The position numbers were made by a program, and so were the translations under genes. This document shows, in pieces, positions 1-9,454 of a DNA stretch of 64,000 bases. Under the pieces are notes generated by a model. The model was given only the letters and a program-made list of their open reading frames with translations, ran no database searches and was not told the origin of the DNA. Each line of letters opens with the position of its first letter. Position 1 is the stretch's first letter. This DNA comes from Pseudomonas sp. MH9.2 (lineage in GTDB: Bacteria > Pseudomonadota > Gammaproteobacteria > Pseudomonadales > Pseudomonadaceae): contig NZ_CP133784.1 in assembly GCF_034353875.1 (NCBI RefSeq), positions 5,484,501 through 5,548,500 of the forward strand, written 5' to 3'.

Positions 1-585
1 TGCGAAGAGCCAGTTCTTGCGCCCCAACGCCCAAGGCCGGATTTGGTTCTCCGCCCAATTGTTGTCTATGGGTACGGCCCCGTCATTGAGGTAGCGCGAC
101 AGCGCTACCCAGCGTTTCAGGCTGTAATCCAAAGCTTTGGCGATGGCTGACCCTTCGGGCACAAGCTGGCGCTGGGCGCTCATCCAGGCATGTAGCACAT
201 CGATAATCGGTGCCGCTTTTTCCTGCCGTATTCGTTGTTGGATGTCCGGTTCCAACTCTTTTACTTCACGCTCTATTTCGTACAGCGCGGCGATGTAGTG
301 CAGGGCTTCAAGTTCGGCTTCGATGGCGGCGATATCTGTATCGATCAGGTCATCGAGCAAGCTGACCTGTGCCGGGCTCAGTTGTTCGCTGCGCTTGGCA
401 AAATTGAAGCGCTTGAGCAGTGCAATCTCGTGGGCCAGTATCTCGTTGACTGCCTTGTGATGGTGGATCTGCTTGTCCATCGTCTCGACTTTTTGATCAA
501 GACTCACGACGCGCTGTATCAACTGCGCAGCCAAGGCGCGCAGTTGCTCAGGGTCTAATTGGTCAAGTTTCGCAAGAGAAGTCAT
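1..585 (-). pseudogene. IS66 family transposase TnpC, internally deleted, cut by window edge
   Basis: Reading the minus strand from ATG at 585 gives one open frame of 195 codons to the window edge. Residues 1 to about 95 match the N-terminal part of IS66 TnpC (MTSLAKLDQLDPEQL, then KRFNFAKRSEQLSPAQ). After a Glu-Ala-Leu-His junction near position 295 the frame continues directly with the C-terminal part (IAKALDYSLKRW, VPIDNNWAENQIRPWALGR). The zinc-finger region and most of the DDE catalytic core, roughly 300 residues in intact relatives of about 510 residues, are missing. The join keeps the frame, so an internal deletion between short similar sequences is the simplest explanation. The product cannot be an active transposase. 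Confidence 0.85.
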
Positions 586-667
586 ACCGCTGATTTTGCC
601 AGAGGAGACTTTGGGTGACGATAGACTGATTGGACAATTGTGCTGGCGAGTCGGCCATGACAGGGCT

Positions 668-1003
668 CTAAAGCACGGTTATAACACCGCCGGAACCGAC
701 TCTTTGCCACGGTAATCCGAGCACCAGCGCCTGGAGTTGTTCAGCGTCCAATTCAAGTTCTGAGCCGTGTCGGACACCAGGCCAGAAAAACCGTCCCTGG
801 TGTAGTCGTCGTGCTGCGAGCCAGATGTCTACGCCGTCATGCACCAGCACTTTCAGCCGATTAGCGCGGCGGTTGGCAAACAGATAAGCAGAGTGCGGCT
901 GCGCCGCACCGAACACCGCCACCACCCGCGCCAGAGCGGTTTCGGTACCGGTGCGCATGTCCATCGGCGCGGTGGCGAGCCAGATGGAGTCGATGCGGAT
1001 CAT
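668..1003 (-). CDS. tnpB: IS66 family accessory protein TnpB (Orf2)
   Basis: This 111-residue protein has the IS66 Orf2 signature: MIRIDSIWLATAPMDMRTG at the start, then YLFANRRANRLKVLVHDG and GRFFWPG. TnpB of IS66 elements is needed for transposition, but its biochemical role is unsettled. The length is normal and the frame is intact. Its start overlaps the end of tnpA by four bases, as in intact IS66 operons. Both partner genes here are damaged, so the protein is probably a relic without function. Confidence 0.9.
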   Translation of the reverse strand: MIRIDSIWLATAPMDMRTGTETALARVVAVFGAAQPHSAYLFANRRANRLKVLVHDGVDIWLAARRLHQGRFFWPGVRHGSELELDAEQLQALVLGLPWQRVGSGGVITVL

Positions 1004-1337
1004 CGCAGCAGGTCTCGAAGAAAGGTCGCGCAGGCTGCCGCGCTTTCGGTCGGCCAGTTCACTTTGACCGTGCCACGCGGGTGTGGGATTTCAACGCAGA
1101 TATTCGGTGATGCCGCTTGCGAATTTGCTCCGGCCAGCGGCATGGGTAACGGAATAAAAGCAGGTTGCAGCTCCGTGTTTTTTTGCGTTTGCACCCGAAT
1201 CCATTTGTGGACGAGGTTCGCGTTGAGGCTATGGCTCAGCGCAGCGCGACGCTGGCAATCGAGGCTCCGGGCTGGGCGCACTCTTGAATGACTTGGGCTT
1301 TGAAGGATTTGGAGTAGGAACGGCATTGTGGCTGCAT
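1000..1337 (-). pseudogene. tnpA: IS66 family TnpA (Orf1), frameshifted
   Basis: From ATG at 1337 the minus strand encodes the usual IS66 TnpA start (MQPQCRSYSKSFKAQVIQ, then PGASIASVAL). It then runs into a stop. The family sequence resumes in another frame (LSHSLNANLVHKWIRV) and runs to 1000. The shift lies at 1238-1247, where AGCGC is repeated in tandem on the plus strand; removing one copy restores the frame. TnpA carries a helix-turn-helix and normally precedes tnpB and tnpC. The IS3-type element ends 27 bases upstream of this start, so the outer end of the IS66 element is probably displaced or lost. Confidence 0.75.
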
Positions 1338-1363
1338 GAAATACCCGCTTAAAAGGCTAGAGC

Positions 1364-1402
1364 TGGTGCCCACTTAAATTGATCTGACCCCGAAAAGTTG
1401 GA
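1364..1402 (+). repeat. Left terminal inverted repeat of the IS3-type element
   Basis: The 39 bases starting TGGTGCCCACTTAAATT and ending CCCGAAAAGTTGGA match the reverse complement of 2799-2838. There are two mismatches and one missing T. Confidence 0.85.
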
Positions 1403-1422
1403 CATCACCATCGGGGGGGGGC

Positions 1423-1959
1423 ATGAAAAAATACACAGAGCAGGCGAAGCTAGCGGCAGCACAGGACTATTGCTCCGGTACTGGAGGGTTAAGGGATGTA
1501 GCACGCCGCCATGGCGTAAATTTTTCATCCCTTCGCCAATGGGTTTCGGCTTATCAGGCGCTGGGCATCGCGGGCATCAAAGGCAAGAAGAAAGTCCATT
1601 ACAGCCCTGAGTTCAAGTTGAGTGTTTTGCAACGCATGCGCGAGGAAAAACTGTCGTATCGCCAGGCCGCCGCACTGTTTGATATCCGGAGATTCGACAT
1701 TATTGGCCAATGGGAACGTCGGTATGATGAAGGCGGTTTGGATGCCTTGTCCCGGCAGCCAGGAAGCGGACTTCACAAAAGTATGAAAAAACCCATCCCG
1801 TCCATTCAGCCTGAATCTTCGGACGACGAAGCTCGTACGCGTGATGATTTGCTGGTCGAATTGAACCAGTTGCGGATGGAGATTGCTTATTTAAAAAAGC
1901 TCGATGCCTTGGTTCAAGTGAAGGAACGATTAGCGCAGCGGAAAAAGCGCAAATCGTGA
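1423..1959 (+). CDS. IS3 family transposase OrfA (helix-turn-helix)
   Basis: This 178-residue protein has two N-terminal helix-turn-helix segments (DVARRHGVNFSSLRQWV, SYRQAAALFDIRRFDIIGQWE) and a C-terminal leucine-rich coiled segment (LLVELNQLRMEIAYLKKLDAL). OrfA binds the inverted repeats and regulates transposition. At 1893-1899 the heptamer A AAA AAG sits in the right phase for a -1 shift (TTA AAA AAG). The -1 frame stays open from there into orfB, so the active transposase is probably an OrfAB fusion made by programmed frameshifting, as established for IS150 relatives. Confidence 0.9.
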   Translation: MKKYTEQAKLAAAQDYCSGTGGLRDVARRHGVNFSSLRQWVSAYQALGIAGIKGKKKVHYSPEFKLSVLQRMREEKLSYRQAAALFDIRRFDIIGQWERRYDEGGLDALSRQPGSGLHKSMKKPIPSIQPESSDDEARTRDDLLVELNQLRMEIAYLKKLDALVQVKERLAQRKKRKS

Positions 1960-2792
1960 TTGAACTGAGGCAACAGCATCCTCTGGAAGGCCTTCTTAAA
2001 GTGGCCGGCCTGGCCCGCAGCACGTTTTACTATCAACAAAAGGTGCAGCAAGCCGCTGATAAATACGCGGTTCTGAAGAGCAGAATTTGCTCAATTTTCG
2101 AGGAGCATAAGGGCCGTTATGGCTATCGCCGTATCACCGCAGCCGTTCGGCGATGTGGTCATCTCGTGAACCACAAAACTGTTCAGCGCCTCATGGCCGA
2201 ACTTCAGTTGAAAAGCCGTGTGCGCCTCAAGAAATACCGCGCCTACAGAGGCGAAGAGGGCCAGGTAGCGCCGAACCTGCTGAAACGGAAGTTCGATGCC
2301 AAACGACCGAACCAGAAATGGGTAACCGATGTGACGGAGTTTCGAGTCGGCGGGCAGAAGCTTTACCTCTCACCGATCCTTGACCTCTACAACGGCGAAA
2401 TCATCGCCTTCAAGACCGCTAGGCGCCCGCTGTTCGACATGGTCGGTGCGATGCTACGGCAAGCGTTTAAGCGACTGCGGCCGCGCGATAAACCGATCTT
2501 GCACTCCGACCAGGGATGGCAATATCGAATGCCCGTCTACCGTCGCATGCTGAACGAGCATGCAGTAAAGCCAAGCATGTCCTGCAAAGGAAATTGCTAT
2601 GACAATGCGGCTATGGAAAGTTTTTTTGGCACGTTGAAATCCGAGTTCTTTTACCTGAACAAATTTAACAATCTCGATGAGCTTGAAACAGGGCTGGGCG
2701 ACTACATACACTACTACAATCATTCGCGAATCAGGCTGAAGCTAAGCGGTCTGAGCCCTGTTGAATACAGGACTCAAGCACGGCGGGCATAG
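1956..2792 (+). CDS. IS3 family transposase OrfB (DDE integrase core)
   Basis: This is the catalytic half of the IS3 transposase. The rve integrase fold follows an N-terminal HTH_21-type region (GRYGYRRITAAVRR). The acidic triad is visible as Asp in WVTDVTEF, Asp in LHSDQGWQY and Glu in NAAMESFFGTLKSE. The GTG at 1956 overlaps the orfA stop by four bases. Translation by -1 frameshifting from orfA is at least as likely as independent initiation. Length (278 residues) and C-terminus (LSGLSPVEYRTQ) are complete. Confidence 0.92.
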   Translation: MIELRQQHPLEGLLKVAGLARSTFYYQQKVQQAADKYAVLKSRICSIFEEHKGRYGYRRITAAVRRCGHLVNHKTVQRLMAELQLKSRVRLKKYRAYRGEEGQVAPNLLKRKFDAKRPNQKWVTDVTEFRVGGQKLYLSPILDLYNGEIIAFKTARRPLFDMVGAMLRQAFKRLRPRDKPILHSDQGWQYRMPVYRRMLNEHAVKPSMSCKGNCYDNAAMESFFGTLKSEFFYLNKFNNLDELETGLGDYIHYYNHSRIRLKLSGLSPVEYRTQARRA

Positions 2793-2798
2793 AAGGCA

Positions 2799-2838
2799 TC
2801 CAACTTTTCGGGGTCAGATCAAATTTAAGTGCACACCA
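2799..2838 (-). repeat. Right terminal inverted repeat of the IS3-type element
   Basis: This mirrors the left repeat. The plus strand reads TCCAACTTTTCGGGGTCAG and ends TTAAGTGCACACCA. It closes the element seven bases after the orfB stop. Confidence 0.85.
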
Positions 2839-2936
2839 TGTCTTGGCTTTGCAGGGCTGGGTAGATGACTTGGCTGGACGGATACAAGTCGAGCGACTTT
2901 TTGATGTGAATACCCGACTAAAACCATCTGACTTTC

Positions 2937-2950
2937 TTGATCGCCATCAA
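2937..2950 (+). promoter_or_regulatory. ANR/DNR box upstream of norC
   Basis: TTGATCGCCATCAA is a perfect match to the FNR-family consensus TTGAT-N4-ATCAA. If it acts at -41.5, transcription would start near 2985, leaving a leader of about 23 bases before norC. In pseudomonads norCB is activated by DNR in response to NO, and a dnr gene lies 4 kb downstream. The sequence alone cannot separate ANR from DNR sites. Confidence 0.88.
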
Positions 2951-3007
2951 GCAGGTTTCAGCCCTTAGCTTCCTATCATGGACAGGCCAAGCAAAGAGGA
3001 AGCGGCT

Positions 3008-3448
3008 ATGTCAGAGACCTTCACAAAAGGCATGGCCAGGAATATCTATTTCGGGGGAAGCGTGTTCTTTTTCCTGATATTTCTGGCCTTGACCTATCAC
3101 ACGGAACAGACCTTTCCAGAGCGCAGCAATGAAGCGCAATTAAGCGAGTCGGTGGTACGCGGCAAGTTGGTCTGGGAGCAAAACAACTGCATCGGATGCC
3201 ACACATTACTGGGCGAGGGCGCTTACTTCGCGCCTGAGCTGGGCAACGTGTTCCAACGGCGCGGTGGAGAGGAGGGCTTCAAACCCTTTCTGCATGCCTG
3301 GATGAAAATGCAGCCGCTGGGCGTACCAGGTCGGCGAGCGATGCCTCAGTTCAACCTGAGCGATCAGGAAGTGGACGACATCTCCGAGTTCCTCAAATGG
3401 AGCTCGAAAATCAATACCAATGGCTGGCCGCCAAACAAGGAGGGCTGA
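3008..3448 (+). CDS. norC: Nitric oxide reductase subunit C (cytochrome c)
   Basis: NorC is the membrane-anchored c-type cytochrome that passes electrons to NorB for reduction of NO to N2O at the periplasmic face. The 146-residue protein has one N-terminal membrane anchor (about 13-30), the heme c motif CIGCH at 61-65 and a probable axial Met at 112 in RRAMPQF. ATG 3008 is chosen because GAGG lies at the right distance and family members start MSETFTKGMARNIYF. An in-frame ATG at 2978 would add ten unrelated residues. norB follows after three bases. Confidence 0.96.
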   Translation: MSETFTKGMARNIYFGGSVFFFLIFLALTYHTEQTFPERSNEAQLSESVVRGKLVWEQNNCIGCHTLLGEGAYFAPELGNVFQRRGGEEGFKPFLHAWMKMQPLGVPGRRAMPQFNLSDQEVDDISEFLKWSSKINTNGWPPNKEG

Positions 3449-4879
<1,431 letters not shown>

Positions 4880-4903
4880 GCCGGTACAACGGCTAGAAAA
4901 GGT

Positions 4904-4934
4904 CGGCCCGGCTGATACAGCGGGCCGTTTTTTT
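4904..4934 (+). terminator. Hairpin with T-run between norB and norD
   Basis: CGGCCCG at 4904-4910 and CGGGCCG at 4921-4927 enclose a ten-base loop. Seven T follow. This has all marks of a rho-independent terminator, yet norD starts 23 bases further on with no clear promoter between. Partial read-through, giving less norD than norCB, is the likely use. Confidence 0.8.
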
Positions 4935-4957
4935 GGTGTCCAAAAAGGACGAATCCC

Positions 4958-6799
4958 ATGGCCTTTACCGTCGAACTGGAAGAGTGGGTAGGCAGTGTCT
5001 GGCATCGCTTCATCACGCGGCGCGCCAGCCCGGATTTCCCGGAAGCGCGGGTTGAGCTGGTCAGTCAGCAACGACCGCTGGCGCTGTTGTTTCGCGCCAT
5101 GGGCGGCGCCAGTGGCATAGGTTTGGAAGCCGCCAGCGACCGTGATCTGTTGCTGCGCCGCAACGTGCTGCAGCAGATCGCCGGTACCTGCAAGCAAGTG
5201 CCATTGGCCTGGTGCGACGAGAATAATCTTCGTCTACCGTCGAGCCTCGCGGTCTTCCCTGAGGTCGCATTGAATGAGGAACTCTATCGTTGGCTGGCGC
5301 TGCTGGCGGCACAGGCCGGCCAGATGCGTCACTGGGGTCGGGACAATCAGCGTTGGACGCAGATGCTGCTGCAGCGCTACCCCGCGTTGCATTCTCGCTA
5401 TAAACGCCTGGTCGATGCCCATCTGCAATTGCGCCCGGATCCGGCATCGTTGTGCGCCGGCGAAGCGGCACTGGAGCGGGCGCTATGCCAGGCGTTGCGC
5501 GTACCGGGCAGTGTCGAACATTTTCCGCGCTGTGAACGGGCGGCTTGGCCGCTGCCGTTGTGGCTATACCCACCGCAGCACCTCGCAAGTCCGCAGGCCG
5601 CCGATCTGAGCGAAGAGTCGGAAGAGTATCTGGCTACGCCTCCCGGCGAGCAGAAAGGCGGACGCAAGCGCGCCAAGCGGATTGACGAGAGCACTAGCAA
5701 AGGCGGGCTGTTGGTGGTGCGTCTGGAGAACCTGTTCAGCTGGACCGAACACGTGGATCTGGATCGTTGGTCGGACGACAGCGAAGACCCGGACGCCGCC
5801 AGAATCGCCGAGGACCTGGATGAGTTGACCCTGTCGCGTACGCGTCTGCGCAAAGGTGGCGGCCTGAAGCTGCACCTGGACTTGCCCCCGGCCGATGTCG
5901 ACGATATTCCGCTGGGCGAGGGCATCAAGTTGCCGGAATGGGACTACCGCAAGCAGCAGATGCAGGACGGCTTCGTCAATCTGCAAATGATGCTGCCGCG
6001 CGATGGCGAGGCGCAACCGTTGCCGTCACGGCTGAAGGCCTCGGCGCACCGTTTGCGGCGTCAGTTCGAGCACTTGCGCAATGACCGCCAATGGTTACGC
6101 CAGCAACCCCAGGGCTCAGAGCTGGACATGCAGGCCTGGCTGGATTTTCACGTTGAACGTGAGCATGGTCAGTGCGCCGAACGGGGGCTGTTTATGGAGC
6201 AGCGGCAAACGCGTCGCGACTTGGCGTGTCTTTTGCTGGCCGATGTGTCGATGTCCACCGATGCCCACCTGAACGATGAGCATCGCGTGATCGATGTGGT
6301 CAGGGACAGCCTGCTGCTGTTTGGTGAAACCTTGTCGGTGCTGGGGGATGATTTCGCCCTGTACGGATTTTCCTCGCTGCGTCGTCAGCAGGTGCGCATG
6401 CAGGAGCTCAAATCGTTCACCCAACGTTATGACGACAACACTCGCGGCCGAATTCAGGGGCTTAAACCAGGCTATTACACGCGCATGGGCGCAGCCATTC
6501 GCCAGGCCACGCAACTGCTGAGTGGCTGCAAGCGGCGGCGCAAACTGTTGCTGCTACTGACTGATGGCAAGCCCAATGATCTGGATCTCTACGAAGGTCG
6601 CTACGGTGTTGAAGACACTCGCGAGGCGGTGTTGGAGGCGCGGCGTCAGGGATTGACGCCGTTCTGTATCACCATTGACCGCGAGGCCGGCGATTACTTG
6701 CCGTATATGTTTGGCGCCAATGGCTACACTTTGATCCGCCAGCCTGAACAACTACCCCTGCGTTTGCCGCAGCTGTATCGCCAGCTGACTCAGCCTTGA
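4958..6799 (+). CDS. norD: Nitric oxide reductase activation protein NorD
   Basis: NorD is a cytoplasmic VWA-domain protein required for active NorCB, probably in assembly with a MoxR-type ATPase partner (NorQ), which is not in this window. The 613-residue protein has a C-terminal von Willebrand A domain with the metal-ion site ADVSMSTD near residue 430 and LLLTDGKPNDLDLYEGRYG near 530. The long N-terminal part is charged and has no known catalytic motif. The start ATG has AAAGGA nine bases upstream. It lies behind the norB hairpin, so expression is probably coupled to norCB by read-through. Confidence 0.94.
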   Translation: MAFTVELEEWVGSVWHRFITRRASPDFPEARVELVSQQRPLALLFRAMGGASGIGLEAASDRDLLLRRNVLQQIAGTCKQVPLAWCDENNLRLPSSLAVFPEVALNEELYRWLALLAAQAGQMRHWGRDNQRWTQMLLQRYPALHSRYKRLVDAHLQLRPDPASLCAGEAALERALCQALRVPGSVEHFPRCERAAWPLPLWLYPPQHLASPQAADLSEESEEYLATPPGEQKGGRKRAKRIDESTSKGGLLVVRLENLFSWTEHVDLDRWSDDSEDPDAARIAEDLDELTLSRTRLRKGGGLKLHLDLPPADVDDIPLGEGIKLPEWDYRKQQMQDGFVNLQMMLPRDGEAQPLPSRLKASAHRLRRQFEHLRNDRQWLRQQPQGSELDMQAWLDFHVEREHGQCAERGLFMEQRQTRRDLACLLLADVSMSTDAHLNDEHRVIDVVRDSLLLFGETLSVLGDDFALYGFSSLRRQQVRMQELKSFTQRYDDNTRGRIQGLKPGYYTRMGAAIRQATQLLSGCKRRRKLLLLLTDGKPNDLDLYEGRYGVEDTREAVLEARRQGLTPFCITIDREAGDYLPYMFGANGYTLIRQPEQLPLRLPQLYRQLTQP

Positions 6800-6826
6800 G
6801 CCCAGGCTTGAACATCGCGGTGCGGC

Positions 6827-7027
6827 TCAATTGATGCTGCGCGGCAGCCAGAAAAACATCGTCACGCAAAAGATCGTCAGGCCGATGCAGAACCACATGA
6901 ATCGGCGCTGCCGACGTTCTGAGGCGTGTTTGGCCAGCGCCGGCAGGGGCATGCCGCACTGGTGGCATTCGGACTCCTGTGAAGGGTTCGCGTGTTGGCA
7001 ATACAGACATATGGGCATGTCACTCAC
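6827..7027 (-). CDS. dnrP: DnrP-like zinc-ribbon membrane protein
   Basis: This 66-residue protein has two CxxC pairs (CLYC and CHQC, residues 7-23) forming a probable rubredoxin-like zinc ribbon, followed by a C-terminal membrane helix (FMWFCIGLTIFCVTMFFWL). Pseudomonads carry such a gene, annotated dnrP, next to dnr. Its role is not established. It overlaps the dnr stop by four bases and so is translated after dnr. The zinc ribbon probably faces the cytoplasm (inference). Confidence 0.8.
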   Translation of the reverse strand: MSDMPICLYCQHANPSQESECHQCGMPLPALAKHASERRQRRFMWFCIGLTIFCVTMFFWLPRSIN

Positions 7028-7707
7028 TCGAATTGTTCCAGGCGCAGGCGATCAAGAATCTCGATCTGACGACCGTCTTGAGTGATGATTTTTTCGTCGA
7101 TCAAGCGGCGGATGATTCGTGAAAACGTCTCCGGCTGGATCGAGAGATGCCCGGCAATCAGTTGTTTGGCCATTGGCAGTTCGAATTGGCTGTCAATGGT
7201 TTGCAGGCGCATCAGTTGCGTCAGCAGATACCGTACGACCCGGTGGGTCGCATTTCTCAGCGACAGGGTTTCGATCTCGTTGACCCGTTGGTGCAGGCGT
7301 ACACACAACTTGCCGAGCAAGGCGAAGGTCAATCGACTATTGCTCTGCAGCAGGTGCATGTAGGTGTTGTTGGATATTCGGTAGAGCTGAGTGGGGCAGA
7401 CCGCTTCGGCCGATGCTACATAATTTGGGGTATCCATCAGCATCATCGCTTCGGCGAAGGTTTGCCGATCGCCGATGACTTCAAACACCTTCTCCTGCCC
7501 GTCGGGCGTCAGGCGGTAGATCTTCACCGCTCCGGCAATCACGAAATAGAACGAGTCCGCCAGCTCACCCTGGCGAAACAGCGGCTCGCCTTTGTCGATG
7601 CTCAGCAAGTGGCTGGTACTCATTAATTCATCCATCTGTTCTTCATTCAATGGCTCGAACAAATGATGACTGCGCAGAATTTGGTGGTGGACGCGATGAA
7701 GCACCAT
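7024..7707 (-). CDS. dnr: DNR, Crp/Fnr family NO-responsive regulator
   Basis: DNR senses NO through bound heme and activates nir, nor and nos promoters at TTGAT-N4-ATCAA boxes. The 227-residue protein has the cyclic-nucleotide-binding fold (about 18-130) and the Crp-type helix-turn-helix near the C-terminus (IQPETFSRIIRRLIDE, where E-SR contacts TTGAT). It lacks the N-terminal cysteine cluster of ANR/FNR, so it does not use an iron-sulfur cluster. Its position next to norCBD supports DNR. The start is preceded by AGGA. A 29-codon gene lies 42 bases upstream on the same strand. Confidence 0.92.
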   Translation of the reverse strand: MVLHRVHHQILRSHHLFEPLNEEQMDELMSTSHLLSIDKGEPLFRQGELADSFYFVIAGAVKIYRLTPDGQEKVFEVIGDRQTFAEAMMLMDTPNYVASAEAVCPTQLYRISNNTYMHLLQSNSRLTFALLGKLCVRLHQRVNEIETLSLRNATHRVVRYLLTQLMRLQTIDSQFELPMAKQLIAGHLSIQPETFSRIIRRLIDEKIITQDGRQIEILDRLRLEQFE

Positions 7708-7749
7708 AAAAATTCATCCTGAAGGTTGGGGAGAGGGACGGCTATCAGG

Positions 7750-7839
7750 TCAAATGAGGCCTAGAGACACACCGCTGGCCACGGCCACGATCGAGGTCAA
7801 AACCACAAACCATGCCAGTGGCTGAATGACTTTTTTCAT
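7750..7839 (-). CDS. 29-residue single-helix membrane peptide upstream of dnr
   Basis: The minus strand from ATG 7839 encodes a 29-residue peptide: MKKVIQPLAWFVVLTSIV, then AVASGVSLGLI, then TGA. It has a short positive N-terminus and one hydrophobic helix, the pattern of a small inner-membrane protein. GGAG lies at a good distance before the start. Only 42 bases separate it from dnr, so it may share the dnr transcript and affect it as a leader gene. I do not recognise a named family. A cleaved signal peptide without a mature part is ruled out by its shortness. Confidence 0.55.
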   Translation of the reverse strand: MKKVIQPLAWFVVLTSIVAVASGVSLGLI

Positions 7840-8238
7840 GACGACTCCGGGTAATCGAGTGGGGGGAAGTTTCTTTGAAAGCCTTCATGCTTGAGCAAGA
7901 CGCGGGCCATGCCCGGAGGCCCTTATTTACGGCGGGTATCAAAGACCGAGGTTAAAAACACCCTGTGCTTTATGGTTAAAAAAACCATTAAATGGTCAAT
8001 TTTACCCTGCATGATTCAGCTGTCATGGTGAGAGTGCTTGTCTCACTCGCCGCAGGCGGGGCGGCTCGGCCCTGATTGGCTTTAGGGCACGCCCTTTGCA
8101 GACTCGTATTGGGCTACAGACGGTCAATCTAACCCCCCGACAGTTTGCAAGCTTGATGTGTGACAAATATCGCTCATCGTTAATACCAATGATTGAACTG
8201 GGATTTACCCGCTGGCAGTAAGGTAGAGGAGTGGCTTT
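7840..8238. other. Divergent intergenic region between the dnr unit and nnrS
   Basis: About 400 bases hold the outward promoters. Visible items are the palindrome ATGGTT-AAAAA-AACCAT at 7972-7988 in an A/T-rich stretch, a ten-base palindrome CTTGAGCAAG at 7890-7899, and a partial ANR/DNR box at 8153-8166. I found no clear FNR-type site for the dnr side; a half-site TTGATACCC occurs on the minus strand near 7938. I see no convincing longer gene here. Confidence 0.6.
8153..8166 (+). promoter_or_regulatory. Possible ANR/DNR box upstream of nnrS
   Basis: TTGATGTGTGACAA matches eight of the ten fixed positions of TTGAT-N4-ATCAA. Placed at -41.5 it predicts a start near 8201, 38 bases before nnrS. 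Denitrifier nnrS genes are commonly under NNR/DNR control, which supports the weak match. Confidence 0.45.
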
Positions 8239-9429
8239 ATGCAAGTACTTGACCGCCGTACAGCGATGGCGATTGTGCCGCTGTTACGCCTGGCCTTCAG
8301 GCCATTTTTCCTGGTCGGCTGTCTTCTGGCGTTGCTGGCCATACCGCTCTGGCTGGCAGCCTTGAGTGGCGCGATATCCAGTTGGCAGCCTGCAGGCGGT
8401 TGGCTGGCGTGGCATCGGCATGAGCTGCTGTTCGGCTTTGCGTTGGCAATTATCGCGGGTTTTCTGCTGACTGCCGTGCAGACCTGGACCGGTCGTCCTG
8501 GCATCAGCGGCAGACCGCTGGCGGCTCTGGCGCTGGTGTGGTTGTTCGCACGACTGGCCTGGTTGGCGAATGTGCCGTGGCCACTGCTCGCTGTTCTGGA
8601 GCTGGCTTTCCCGCTGGCGGTGGCGGCGCTCATGGGCTTCACCCTCTGGAAGGTGCGGCAGAAACGGAACTACCCGATTGTGTTGGTGTTGCTGCTGTTG
8701 ACCGCGGCTGACGGGTTGTCTGTGTACGGCCTGGTTGACGGCCATGAAGGCTGGCAGCGTCAAGGCGTTCTGACTGGCATCTGGCTGGTGGCGGCGATGA
8801 TGGGTTTGATCGGCGGGCGAATCATTCCGTTTTTCACCCAGCGCGGCCTCGGTCGGGTCAATGGCGTTGCCGCCTGGCCCTGGCTTGATCGCTTGTTGTT
8901 GGTGGGCTCACCGTTGGTGGCGCTGTTGTATGCCGCCGGACCTGCGCTTAACCCCAATGTATGGGTCGGCCTGCTGTTTGCAGTGTTGGCAGCAGGGCAT
9001 TTGCTGCGTCTGGTTCGCTGGCATGATCGGGCGCTCTGGCGCGTGCCGTTGCTGTGGTCGTTGCACCTGGCCTATGGCTGGTTGGCGGTGGCCTGCGTGG
9101 GCATGGCGTTGTGGCATTTCGGTGTGCCGGTGAACCCGAGTCTGGCGGTGCATTGCCTGACGATAGGTGCCATGGGCGGCTTGATTCTGGCGATGATCGC
9201 GCGGGTCACTCTGGGGCATACCGGTCGTGCGCTGGAGCCGCCGTCAGGCATGACCCTGGCGTTTATTTTGCTGAACCTGGCATGTCTGAGTCGGGTGGCG
9301 CTGGTGCTGTTGTTTCCGTTGGGGGCGTTATGGCTGGCGGGGCTGTGCTGGGCGTTGGCGTTTGCGCTCTATGCCTGGCGCTATGGACCGATGCTGCTAC
9401 GGACCCGGGTTGATGGCCATCCAGGATGA
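8239..9429 (+). CDS. nnrS: NnrS family heme-copper membrane protein
   Basis: NnrS is a polytopic heme- and copper-containing inner membrane protein that helps cells tolerate NO and relieves nitrosative damage to iron pools in several denitrifiers. The 396-residue protein has about twelve hydrophobic segments and the family opening (LLRLAFRPFFLVG, WHRHELLFGF with paired His, RPGISG). GTKRIIPFFT-like family residues appear as GGRIIPFFTQRGLG near 195. The start has GAGGAG upstream. A CopD-like gene follows 25 bases later and is likely co-transcribed. Confidence 0.93.
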   Translation: MQVLDRRTAMAIVPLLRLAFRPFFLVGCLLALLAIPLWLAALSGAISSWQPAGGWLAWHRHELLFGFALAIIAGFLLTAVQTWTGRPGISGRPLAALALVWLFARLAWLANVPWPLLAVLELAFPLAVAALMGFTLWKVRQKRNYPIVLVLLLLTAADGLSVYGLVDGHEGWQRQGVLTGIWLVAAMMGLIGGRIIPFFTQRGLGRVNGVAAWPWLDRLLLVGSPLVALLYAAGPALNPNVWVGLLFAVLAAGHLLRLVRWHDRALWRVPLLWSLHLAYGWLAVACVGMALWHFGVPVNPSLAVHCLTIGAMGGLILAMIARVTLGHTGRALEPPSGMTLAFILLNLACLSRVALVLLFPLGALWLAGLCWALAFALYAWRYGPMLLRTRVDGHPG

Positions 9430-9454
9430 GCAGACGAACTGACGGAGGTTGCCA

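Larger units (their letters stand above)
1364..2838 (+). mobile_element. IS3 family insertion sequence (IS150-type layout)
   Basis: The element is about 1,475 bp and starts TGGTG and ends CACCA. Near-perfect terminal inverted repeats of about 39-40 bases enclose orfA and orfB, which overlap. An in-frame A AAA AAG slippery heptamer lies near the end of orfA. All parts look intact, so it may be mobile. I could not match a 3-4 bp target duplication (left flank ...AGAGC, right flank TGTCT...). Either it has been rearranged since insertion or the ends are off by a base or two. Confidence 0.85.

Noticed and set aside
2908..2925. Similarity of AATACCCGACTAAAAC to AATACCCGCTTAAAAG near 1340
   Set aside because: Considered as the other end of the IS66 element or a target site, but the match is short and imperfect and the orientation does not fit terminal inverted repeats.
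7890..7899. Palindrome CTTGAGCAAG upstream of the small membrane peptide gene
   Set aside because: It lacks the TTGAT-N4-ATCAA spacing and fits no known regulator motif that I can name.
7972..7988. A/T-rich palindrome ATGGTT-AAAAA-AACCAT
   Set aside because: It could be an operator or a hairpin, but its place far from both starts and its low complexity give no firm reading.
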